Below are positions 1-11,100 of a DNA stretch of 42,992 nt, one piece after another. A program made the position numbers and the translations under genes. Position 1 is the stretch's first letter; every line of letters starts with the position of its first letter. A model generated the notes under the pieces. That model searched no databases. It had not been told where the DNA came from and worked only from the letters and a program-made list of their open reading frames with translations. Source of the stretch: Gamarada debralockiae (lineage: Eukaryota > Ascomycota > Leotiomycetes > Helotiales > Hyphodiscaceae); NCBI GenBank assembly GCA_002803225.1, contig NXFV01000463.1:1-42992 (forward strand), given 5' to 3'.

Positions 1-483
1 TGAAGGGTTGAACTCTGCACGAAAGGGTAGAGATTTTGAATTGAAGCTTTCGAAACCTATTTTAGACTAGCGCCATATGCACCTCAGTATCAGGGTTCTT
101 ATAACATCAGTCAATACCTCCGACAATGCTAATTAAGCAGGGAGATAGGAGCGCACTCGCGCATATTCGTCTTTTCTAATACAAGGCTGAAGTGTTTTGA
201 TGTCGCAACAGCGTGAAGAAATACACTTATAAAGAACCCATGTCAAAAAATGCAGGGCCATTTGTAAGCTTGCGCCACAGTCGCTGGCCAATTCATCTTG
301 TACCCCACATGAGTGAAACCCCAAGACAACGAGAAAACAGCAGAATAAATAATCATTAGGGAACTTTTATTACCAACCCAAAGAAACTTTGATACACACA
401 AGAAGTAGAACGGACAAATATGTCATCAGGTGTCCCTACCCAAGTAATTCCTGCCTGGTTAACACCAATGCTAATATAGTCCC
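1..483. other. intergenic, no gene seen
   Basis: No reading frame here looks like protein on either strand; the open stretches are short, low in conserved composition and overlap each other. The right end holds the presumed promoter and 5' leader of the transcription-factor-like gene that starts at 484. No recognisable regulatory motif stands out. Confidence 0.5.
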
Positions 484-2568
484 ATGGCGTCAGGTTACAC
501 AAGAAATCCTGCTACGGGAGTTCCCAGAGCAAACCCAATCGAAACAGAAGACTGGACGCCAAGGACTACCAAGGCTGAGGCTACAAAAGATTCCCCTCCC
601 CTGCAATTCGTAACTACCACTAGCACGGTAACGATAGACGAATCGTCCAAACGTGCAATTCGAAAACATGCTTCCCGGTATATATACCGGTCGAAGCCAC
701 AGCAATCTCAAAGTGGTGCCAACCCCGCAACAACGACCAGGAAGCCCCCAACTGCAGCTGCAGGAGGCCAGATTCATCGATTCAGACTGGGGCCGCAGGG
801 CTTGAAACATACACCGAACCAACCACCACAGGTCAGCCAGAACTTCACGATCCTGTCCCTGAAATCAGACGAGCCAGAGGCAACTAAGCCCGCGGTAGAC
901 GCTCCGACATCGATAGGAGGTACCCCTAGGTTCGGGCCAAGATTCTCGCATTCCAAGTGGAAGGCTATTGAGGATGAAGAAGAAGATGAGCCAGGCGAAG
1001 AACCATCTACTAGCATCGCGTTCAGTCAGTCCGGAGCCTTCTCTGGGCACCCAGGTTCGTTAGAGCTTAGTCGGCAGGGCAGTGAACAAGAAGAAGCACG
1101 GCTGGAGCCGCCGATGTTCTTTAGAGGTTCACTTTTCGGGCCCAGTTCCGGTACCATGGATCCCTTTAACGCCATGGCACTGCCGATAACCCCTCGAGAG
1201 CAAATCTTGTTTCGTTACTACTGTACGCCGCTTCCATCCGCACTTGAATGATCGGTGCTGATGTCAAAGCAGTCATGGACCACAAACAAGTAGACGCCCC
1301 CCTAATCCCCTATTGCCAAGTCTGGTTCGGTCTAGCCGTCCAAGACAAAGCCTACCTTCATGCCGTCCTCTCACATTACTCCGCCACCCACAGAATGCGA
1401 TTCCAGGACGAAAGCCCAACGGAAACTATCAGCCACTTAACGACTGCAATCCATATTATCACCGAAAGACTGCAGGATCCGAAACAGTGTTGCAGCAATG
1501 GAACGATTGGCGCGGTTGCGAGCTTGATCATCTATGAGGTACGCCTCTCTTCTCTCCTTCCCCCTCTCCTATGTATATCCACTGACTTTGGAATTGCAGT
1601 CTGCTAATGGAGCGCTTCCGAGTATTGAGTTCCATATGAGGGGCTTGAAGGAGATGGTGAGGAGGCGGGGTGGGCTTGAGAGAGCGGACTTTCCGATGGA
1701 CCTCAAGCGTTTGATTGCTTGGTACGACTAGACTTCGTTACCCATGTATTCATGCGAGCTTGATGAAGGATGGCGCTGACTACTTACTAGGACCGATTTG
1801 AATACCGCGAACGACTTGTGGCAGAAACCTCGATTTCCTGCTCTGGAGCTTCCACCGTCCGCGGAACTTCCCCAAGAGCAATCTTTCCTACTACAAGACA
1901 ACTTTGCCTTACCAAGTTCCGCAAGCTTCGACCTCAAACCATCACAATACCCATTCCAACCATCGTCTCAATCTCTCACATTCTTGCAACCCTCAAGTTC
2001 TCTCACTCAAGCAACTCAACCAACCATTGACACCGTCCTCCTAGAGCTCAAAAAATTCGCCGCTGAGCTAGACCAAATCAAAAAGTCACTCAATCCACTA
2101 AACCGTCCCCACATCTCAACAAGCGACAAAATCCACGCCCTCGAGCGCCGCATCTTCGACCTAATCCACACGCCACTTCCCTCCACCACACCACTCGACC
2201 ACGCCTGCGCTGTCGCAGCCCTAATCTACATGCGCTCCAACTTGCGCGACAACGTCTGCAATTTCCGCATCATAGAAACCGCAAAACTCCAAGCCGCTCT
2301 CTTACAACTTGGGGATCTGTGGCAATGGGCAAATGAGTTGAGGGATAGGGAGAAGCTTATTTGGACGGTGGGCTTTGGTGCCGTGAGTAGTGGGGGTAGA
2401 CCGGAGAGGGATTGGTTTGTGGAGATGTTCAGACATGTTTGTGAGAATTTGGGGTTGGTGAGGTGGGAGTATGTTAAGGCGATGTTTGAGACGGTTTTGT
2501 GGAAGGGGGAGTTGGATGCTGAAGGGGTGAGGCTTTGGGAGGAGATGGGGATGGAGCAGATGATATAA
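484..2568 (+). CDS. fungal transcription-factor-like protein (Fungal_trans_2 type), four exons
   Basis: Proposed CDS join(484..1222, 1270..1538, 1600..1721, 1791..2568), 635 aa. All three introns (47, 61 and 69 nt) have GT..AG ends and restore one frame: the first removes the stop met at 1249, the second joins IIYE to SANGALPSIEFHMRG, the third joins LIAW to TDLNTANDLW. The N-terminus has a motif near residue 40 (LQFVTTTS, then KRAIRKHASRYIYR) seen in a large family of fungal proteins that lack a clear zinc cluster and are often annotated as transcription factors or, misleadingly, as tachykinin family. A disordered Pro/Ser/Glu-rich linker follows, with an acidic run EDEEEDEPGEE. From about residue 240 comes a helical region (FRYY, WFGLAVQDKAYLHAVLSHYS, HLTTAIHIITERL) like the fungal regulator middle domain. 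Role and targets are unknown. The first intron is the least certain, though it fits the frame exactly. Confidence 0.75.
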
Positions 2569-2940
2569 GGAGAGGAACAATTTTGATGAATTAGAAGAAG
2601 TTATGGGGTTATTGCCGCTTGGCTTTGGATAATCTGGTTCGAACTTTGAAGGGCTTTTGTTGAGATACTTCAGAATGAGAGCACTCTTGTAGAAAGACAG
2701 GACGAAACTTGAAATAATAAGATTCTTTTATTCCGTCGCTAGATCTGTATTCATTTGTTGAGCCGCGTCTTATAGAAGCATGGTGCCCAAGGTCTCATTC
2801 GTGAATATGTATCTACCTCCTCCCTCGTAATGTAATGTACAATGCCGGTCTAACTGGGACCAAAGTTTTATGCTGATAGCCCGCCGCCGTTAACTCCCTT
2901 AAAATGCAGCCGCCGTGAATTTTGGGTATCCAATCGATGC
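2569..2940. other. convergent 3' flanks, no gene
   Basis: This gap lies between the stop of the + strand transcription-factor-like gene and the stop of the - strand CWF19L1 homologue, so it holds two 3' untranslated regions. No coding signal or strong hairpin was seen. Confidence 0.5.
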
Positions 2941-4729
2941 TTAAAGGGTAAAATCAAATTCCTTGAACGCCGCCTTGAACGCCTCAATATCTTTCTTCTC
3001 CTCATCCTCCGTCTGCGAGCAATCTCTCCATTGAATACGTTTCTCGAGACCCAGCAACTTTGCAAGGACAGTTCTGCCAAATTGCAGCGAGAAGCGAACA
3101 CTCTCATCGAAAGGCATTGTCAGGCATTTTGTGCTGGCCTCGGGCTCATCATCACTCGGTGGGGTCCAAATCCACACCCGAAAAAAGTCGCCCTCGTCGT
3201 TGCCGATTCCCGGATCCCGAACTTGGAAAGAGGGATATTTCAGGTTCTCAGCTTCGACTCGGAACGCCGCCTCAACAAGGCCCTTGCGGATCGTACCTGC
3301 TGGCATAGGGATGAACTGCCAATGCGTATGAACGCCGTTTCCTTTACTGATTTCGTAAGTGACCGCTCCGAGCTGATTGTTGCTACGCTTTGCGATCATG
3401 GCTTCCAAGGCTGTCTTGAATCGGTTCATCTCAGCGAAAGTTTTTTCTTTGGCATTGTCTTCCTCAGGAATCAAAGCCAGTGTTGGGGAGTGTGTGAGGG
3501 GAATGATCAGGGTGTGAGCGGGAAAGTCGATACCTGAAGTAGCGTTCGTCTCAGATGTAGTCAGAGGACCTTTGGCAATAGTGAGGTAGGCATCGTCTCC
3601 GATGGAAGAGATGAGATGAGTTGCAAGAGTAGGATTAGAGAGGCAGAAGAAGCATTGGTCCGGACCAGGGGGAGGTTGCCTTTCGCCACGGCGACCTTTT
3701 CCTCGTTTATATCGGTTACCATTGTCATGATTTCCATACCTCGAATATGGGTCGGGACCAAGAGCAGCACGCTTCTTGCCATTGGGAACAGATTGAAAGG
3801 GCGATCTTGTAGTACCCATAGGTAGGGGGGCTGTAGGATCCTGCGTTGCTGAGATAGAAAATGCGTAAAGCGCCTTCTGCTTCGATGTATTCCCATGTGG
3901 CGCGAGAGAAATGAATCGAGTTAACGGGCGAACATCAGGAGCATCTTGAGTAGGATTATGGAAGAAAGGCTCTCGCTCATAGAAGATTTCGGAGGATGAG
4001 AAATGATATCGGGGTTTGAGAGCGGCACATAGATCGGCAATATGCGGCTGTCCAGGAGGATCCCTTGTCCCATCGGGGATAGGTATCTTGGAGCTGTTGC
4101 GAATATTCGCTGGCCAAGATGTAGTGAGCAAGATGTCCGCCGAGTTTGCGCCAAACAGTGCCTTTGCATCGCCAACAGTGTGAAACGGTAGATATTGCTC
4201 CTTGGATAGACCGCCTACTATCGATTCATCGAGTTGACCGCCCAAGGTGACAATCTTGATCCCTTCAGAGGTCTTTGTGGTGCTTCGCTTCCCAAGGAAA
4301 TGCAGGTTTGGGCAGATCTATGAGAATCAGCAGAGGCTCCCAATACACATTGAAGTCCAGACCCACTTCTTCATCTTTCTCGATCTTCTCGATTATTCGT
4401 TGGGGAAGAGGAGTTGTGCCAACGGTGAAGTATGTGGGAAGGGGAATTGCGATTTTGCCGGAAAGGAGATTGGAGACGGCGTCATTATCCTCTGCGAAGA
4501 GATTGCCCGTAATGATGGCAAGTGAGAAGTTGTTTTTCGTATGTAAGGTCGTGAGTTTCGTGAATGCGGGTGATAATTGGCCATTGAGGTCGCCGAGAAC
4601 TATGCTGTCGAAGATATTAGCGGAGGTCGACGGAGGAGAGGAGGAGCTTTTGTGATCGCTCGGGGGAAACGAGACTCGAGTTGTGACGGTGGTGATAGAG
4701 CAACATGCAACTCACATCTTGGACGCCAT
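2941..4729 (-). CDS. CWF19-like protein 1 / Drn1 homologue (lariat debranching-associated splicing factor)
   Basis: Proposed CDS complement(join(2941..4317, 4367..4604, 4716..4729)), 542 aa, close to human CWF19L1 (about 540). The first exon has only 14 nt (MASK plus two bases); the next begins with IVLGDLNGQL. The 110-nt and 49-nt introns have GT..AG ends, and the second has a CTGAT branch site. The N-terminal third is a metallophosphatase-like fold (GDLNGQL, ITGN), joined by ICPNLHFLGKRSTTKTSEG to a low-complexity basic linker (KRGKGRRGER, about residue 290). After this come the CwfJ_C_1 HIT-like domain, with a C306-x2-C309 pair, HTLIIPLTH and GVHTHWQFIPMP (H414 and H416), and the CwfJ_C_2 domain with DFFRVWIWTPP. 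The yeast homologue Drn1 binds the debranching enzyme Dbr1 and acts in intron-lariat turnover in the nucleus. The gene is divergent from UTP20 with 390 bp between start codons. Confidence 0.92.
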
Positions 4730-5119
4730 CTCTGGCTAAGTTGAAGCTGAAGATCGGAGAGGTGTTGATGTTGATGTTGTCGCGAAGTTGGACTTGGTTG
4801 ACGCGACTGAAGGCTTCTTTTCTTATGTGTGGCTGGACCTGCCGCGAGGCTGTGACTAGCCTTATCGAGCCGATAAGATATTTTTTTTTCTACCACCAAA
4901 ATTCATCGCAGTTGGTCTACAGACGATATGCTCACGACAATTCAACGATTCTCTACGATCAATTCCCCAAGTAGTATTTAATACTCTTTTTACTATCATT
5001 ACAACCTCTCCTCAGCATGCGCTAGTGAATTTTCCTCGAATCCTCCCAAACCCTCAAAGAGCAATTCGATCTGCGGTCGCCGCCCGAAATTTGAGAGCTC
5101 ACGACAGCAGCGACTCAGG
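4730..5119. promoter_or_regulatory. divergent promoter region of CWF19L1 homologue and UTP20
   Basis: These 390 bp separate the two start codons, so they must hold both promoters and both 5' leaders. A T-rich run lies at about 4880-4888 and a GATA-type inverted repeat just left of it (listed separately). Both products act in nuclear RNA processing, so co-regulation is plausible but is only inferred from the arrangement. Confidence 0.6.
4861..4877. promoter_or_regulatory. inverted GATA-type pair CTTATCG-AGC-CGATAAG
   Basis: A perfect 7-bp inverted repeat with a 3-bp spacer. Each arm contains GATAA in the HGATAR form bound by fungal GATA zinc-finger factors. It lies 132 bp from the CWF19L1 start and 243 bp from the UTP20 start. 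The same heptamer pair, overlapping and without spacer, occurs in the divergent promoter at 20184-20664. Binding is inferred from motif shape only. Confidence 0.45.
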
Positions 5120-8100
5120 ATGCCTACCTCATCCGGGAGAATTGTCAAGACCCGGAAAGTCAAGAAGGGCACTTTACATCAGAAGAATCACCGCTGGGAA
5201 TCCTTTACCACAAAAATCTCGAAGCTCAGTTCCCTCGATCCAATCCGAAGAGTTCGCCGCTATGATATCGATGCCGAAGACCTCTCCACGAGCACCTCAT
5301 ATTTGAAGGCAGGCTTGGAGAAATGGCAGGAGTTGAATATGTCCGGGAACTTCATTGAATTCTCCCATGAAGTTGCCCCATTATGCGACAGTCTACCACA
5401 AATTCTACATTTCGAGGACAAGATTATGGAGTTGATGGTCACATACATTGAAAAGAGGGAAAGGGAGAGTCTTGAACCTCTGTTGGAGTTAATGACGGAC
5501 TTTGCACATGATCTCGGTACACGCTTCGAAAAGCATTATGTGAAAGCACTTGAGATGGTCGCATCCATTGCTGGAACATTGCAAGATGTTGAGGTCATTG
5601 AATGGAGCTTTACATGTCTGGCATTTATGTTCAAATACCTGTCCAGACTTCTCGTACCAGACTTGCGGCCTACCTACGATTTGATGGCTCCTCTCCTGGG
5701 GAAGCATCGACAACAAACACATATTGCCCGGTTTGCCGCTGAAGCCATGAGCTTCCTCATTAAAAAGGCTGGAGCTCCCGCCAACCGAGAAAAGGCACTT
5801 CCACTCATTGTGCACCATGCAAAATCGGACCTGCAAAGCATTTCCGGCACTCGACAATTTGATCTTTACTACCATGGGTTAATGACTATGTTTGCGGAAG
5901 CTATGAAAGGGAATGGGTTGAGTATTCATACATCTGGTCCTGCGATTTTTGAAGCTTTGATTCGGAGCCTGGATGGAGAGGACATGCAGTCGGAAGACAA
6001 ATCTCCGTGGATGGATGTGATATGCGGCGTTCTAACGAGCATCATTCATCACACCAGCTCCGATACCTTCAAGGATGTTCTTGAAGTGGTCATTGAGAGA
6101 GCAAGTGCTGCAGTGTCGTCTTTCACCGAGCTGAGTACGGATCACGAGCTGCGACGACTGCTTCTATCTGCTCGAACGATAGGGATTGCAGCCGGGGTCC
6201 GAAAAGGCACCCGAGTTAATGACTGGCCCACGCTTCTCAGGAAATTGTACGAGATTCTTCAAGCAGTGTCCAAGAACGCCACCGTCGTGTCGAAATATGA
6301 CCAAGATCCTGCACTGTGGAATTCACTCATTCTCAGCGTCTCTATCACCTTTCAGTATAGTCCCATGGACGCTCTCATTCCTTTCATCTCAAAATATATG
6401 GACGCTCTGACCAAAGAACCACTGGCCAAATGGTTCCTCACATTTTGTTGGTATCTTTCTCAGACGGACCCAGAACGCTTCCGAAGCGTGGCTTTCCAAC
6501 CGTTCCAAAGGTATGTACATCTTGACCTTCAGGAATTTCCCATCTAACTTGTTGAAGATTTATTGTTGCTCATTGGTCTGAAGATAATGGCGACACATTA
6601 TGTGTACTACTTCCTAAGATGGTGTCGTCGGGAGTCCTTCCAAGCAATTACGGCAAGGATGGGTTCGCTTTGCCTCAATCGTGGCAGGACCAAATTGTCA
6701 GCAAGTTCGAGAGACTGGAGGTTCAGCCTTTCCCAGAGCAGGCTGCCGTGTACGACCGAAGCCCGAAGACATGGCACGATAGATGCTTACCAAAATACAA
6801 CGCGCTTCTCGAGGTTTTGGAGTGTACCAAAGTCCACCCATCAACAAACGCTCGCATTGCGGAAATACTTCTTCGGAAGCTGAAACTCGCTCTGAGGCCG
6901 TCTTCGTCGCTTGCCCCAGAAGAAGCACATTTCATCGTCGGCCGAGGATTCACTGCCTTTTCTAGGATGGTCCGCGGAGTTGGCGAGGCAGATAAAGCTC
7001 TGGAGCCATTGTTGCGTGCAGCCGCTCCTAGATATGCTCGTTTGCCGAACTTCTTAGAAGCTTTGCTAGCGTACGAAAAGAGCCTCAAGCATTCGCCAAT
7101 TCCTATTACTGATAAACCCAAAAATGAGGTCGCACCAAGCATGGATATTGATGGTGATGGGGATTTGCTCCTTAATTCCTTGATCGCAAACTTGTCGACC
7201 GAATCCTCAGAACTTCGCCTTCTGTCTCTACGTCTCTTGGAGCACATCTACAATATAGAGACCGGATCGAACTCAGACGCCTTGTCAATCATGATTATGG
7301 TAGAACAAACACCTCTTGATCTAACAACTGCCCGATCAGCCTCGATGCATATCCGCAAGTTAGCGACGTTGTACCCCCTGCAACCGGCCGGATCATGGTT
7401 GAAACGAGCCATTCCTGCGTTCTGTTTTGGCATGTTCAATGTCAAGTTTGCGCAGATTTGGGAAGATGCCAGTACCTCCCTCAAACAAATCGCGGAGACG
7501 AAAGCCGGAGAAGAAGCTGTCGCTAAGCTTGCTTTCACTTGGCTGGAAACGCCCTCGCTGACATGGAACGGCTCCTCCAGAAATGTTGAGCAGCCTCACA
7601 ATAACGGGTTGACTGACTTTGAATGTTCGAACTTGATGAAGTTGGATCAGCTCGCAAAAGACGCCGAGTCCGAAGTGTCTAAGGTGCGCGATACAATGTT
7701 GGAAAAGTTCGACGTCGCTCAGCAATTGGTCGCTGCTCAACCCTCTTCTGCCAGAGCGCAAGCTCTTCGAGTCCTCGCGGCCGCTCCTGGCATTGCCGAG
7801 AAGCGCTCACGTCAACTAGTCCCGATGTTTCTATCTTGGGCGAGCAAGAAAGAAGACGAAGATGAGCGAAACAGTGACGAGTCTGAGGCTGCTCTCAGTG
7901 GCTGGACGAGACAGGATCAAAAAGCTCAGCTCGACCTGTTTGGACTCTTCACGAACCCTAGATCTCTGTATAAGTCTGCCGAGGTATATGAGGCTCTTCT
8001 CGGGCTACTTGCCAACGGAGACATTGAGATACAAAAATCTGCTCTCAAGGCTATCTTCACCTGGAAGAACAAAAGTATTCGCCCTTATGAGGAGAATCTC

Positions 8101-11100
8101 CGCAACCTTCTTGACGAGGCAAGATTCAAAGATGAGATCACTATTCTCCTCCAGGGCCAGACTCTCGTCCAGGCTGAGCATCGTGCAGATCTGATGCCGG
8201 TACTGCTTCGAGTCCTCTATGGCCGAGCAATCTCTCGGAAGGGTGCAGCCAGTGGCAGACAAGGAATGGAAGCGCGGCGATTGACAGTACTGCGAAGCCT
8301 CGGCATTCAGGATATTGAAGGCTTCCTCGAAATCGCACTCGGAGATCTCAAGGACATTGAAATTATTCAGGATGGCCGACTCAATGAATCGCTCATTGAA
8401 GGAGAGATATTAAGTGCTAGGAAACAAGTTGGATTTACGAACATGATCGAGGTTGTCTTGAAAGAACTGGGAACCAATGTCGCTCCATTCACTCAAAGAC
8501 TCTTGGATGCAGTTCTCTACTGCATCATTCATTCATCGCGGCTTCTGGAGCAAAGAAACGAGCTCGACGAGTCCGAGGACGTGGCGACGCCCAACCAACC
8601 TACTCAAACGTCCTTGCTTAAGGTCATCCGCCAGACGGGGTTGAAATGCCTGGTTCTACTTTTCACCAATTCCGAATCTTTCAATTGGGCTGAGTACATT
8701 GAAATCATCGTCAAGGAAATCGTCCAACCCAGATTGAACAATTTACCCACTGAGACTGCGCAAAGTGTTTCCGGTGTCCTTAGACTGTTTTCAGCATGGT
8801 CTGCGTCTACCAAAACCTCCATGTTCCTGGGCCACGGCCAGATTCTCCCCAAGGTGGCTGAATGCCTGGCTCCTCAAAAATCGAAGGATGAGGTCAAGTT
8901 ATTCGCTCTAGGTATTATCCGGAATGTCGTCAAGTTATCGACGGATAGCACGACGTCAATCGTTCAGAATGAGGCAGCGATTCAAAATTCGATGATCGCA
9001 ACCGTTCAGAACGACTTATTGATCCAAAACATGGACCATTTCTTGATCCAAATAGGCAGTGTCTTACGGAACCAGCAGGATCTCAGTAAGGATCTACTTG
9101 AAGGCTGCGTTGAAACGGTCTCAGAGCTTGCGCCCTTTGTCGCTACTTCAACTCAGGTACGTTCTCTTTGAATCGCTCAAACAAACTCGAAAATTAAAAC
9201 TCTACTTCCTCCTTGAGCCTGTGTCTAAGAATCAAAACCCGGATTGCAATCTTTCCAGTGGAATGAGCAATTGTATCTTGGGCTTCTTTCTTAAAAGCGG
9301 ATGTCCTGAATTGTAACTTTTCAAGTGGGATGAGCAATTGTATTCTGTTTGGTTTTTCAATAGCGGATATCCGAATTTGTAATCTTCCAAGTGGGATGAG
9401 CAATTGTATCTTGGACTATTCCAGATGGAGTGAGCAAAGGAATACCGACTTTATCGTTGTCGGGGCTGAATAGTCAACATTTGAATCCCTCAAATAAATT
9501 CTACGACCTCTTCGGGGTCTGTTACAATCTGATTTTCAATCTTTCAGGAAGGTTAAAGGATAGATCGCTTTTGGACTAAAGTCTCGGATTTCTTTCGTAT
9601 CTCTTCGATAGACCCTGACCTCAAATGAGATAGTCGAATCTTTCAAATTGGCAGAATGAATGCTAACTCGGGTTTTAGGCGAGGAATCTGGTAGACGTAT
9701 CGATTTTCTTGTTGGACCAACCCTCGCGCCGAGTGAACCCAAAGATCAAATCGGGTCTCTTGAAGGTCCTGGAACACTTCGTTCCCTTGTACGATCTACA
9801 GGACGATGTGGACCTAAAAGACAGAGTCTACAATACAATAACGTCACTGTTTGGCTTCTTTAAAGATAAAGCCAGCCGGGAAGTGCTATCGCGTGTCTTA
9901 ATGGTCTATTCACAAAAAGATCCGATCATTGGAGAAATTGCCGCACTTTGTGTTGACCTCAACTCATTTGTGGAAGGCCGACTGGACGAGCCTGACTATA
10001 CTCGCCGTCTGAAGGCATTCAACATTATCAACCAACGATCTGCCCCACTCAATGCACGACAATGGACACCACTGCTGTATAACATGCTCTACTATATCAG
10101 AAACGACGAGGAATATGCAGTTCTGGCGTTGAACTCCGCCGATGGCATCCGCCAATTCATTACCACAGCCGCGAAAGCAGAAGAAGGGGATAAAACCGCG
10201 TTCAAGACCATGCTATCAGATATTCTGATGCCGGCACTCTTCCTCGGAGCTCGGGAACCATCTGAGGTCATTCGACAACAGTATCTCAAAGTAATGGGCC
10301 ATCTTATCCGGACGTTTCCTGATTGGTCAGAAGTCGGGAATATGCAGGGCCTTCTTGCCGGTGACGACGAGGTTGAATCGTCGTTTTTCAACAACATTGT
10401 GACGCTTGGTAAGGGAAAACAATCCAACGCTCTCAAGCAGATCTCCGCCGCAGCAGAGAATGGTGAACTTAGCGGCAAAATGGTCAGCCACTTCTTCATT
10501 CCGCTTATCGAGCACTTCATATTTGATAGAGCGGAGGGCAGCCACGCCCATAACCTTGCCGCCGAAGCTACGACCGCAATTGGTGTTCTGGCAGGGTCTT
10601 TGGAATGGCCGCAATATCGGGCTATGCTTAGACGATTTATTGGTTATATTGACGGAAAGCCAGACCTCGAGAAGCAAATTATCCGGTTGCTAGGCAGAGT
10701 TATCGATGCCCTAGCTTTGGCCGCAAATGAGTCGCCCACGTCGAATGAAGGAGTCAAACGGAGTACGCTGGCAGTGCCCGACGAATCCCTCACATCGAAT
10801 GAGAGAACTAAAAGTACGCTCAAAGCAACTATGCCCAGGCAACCGAAGCTCTCTGACGACCTGACCTCCAACATCCTCCCGCCACTGACAGCATACCTCC
10901 ACGACAAAGACGAATCCACAGTCAGTCTCCGTGTTCCAGTTGCCGTCATAATCGTCAGACTTTTGAAACTTCTGCCACAAGAGCAGTTGAACGAGCGCCT
11001 CCCTGGTGTTCTGACAGATGTCTGTCACATTCTCAGGAGTAAGGCCCAAGAATCACGTGACATGACTCGTGATACATTGGTCAAGATCTGCGTCTTGCTG

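Noticed and set aside
490..1050. Open frames on the - strand opposite the first gene
   Set aside because: They are antisense shadows of the + strand coding exon, with Ser-rich composition caused by the acidic and Pro/Ser codons opposite, and no family resemblance.
1248..1607. Separate small gene beginning at 1248
   Set aside because: A 47-nt GT..AG intron at 1223-1269 joins it in exact frame to the upstream exon, and the joined sequence fits one fungal regulator-like protein.
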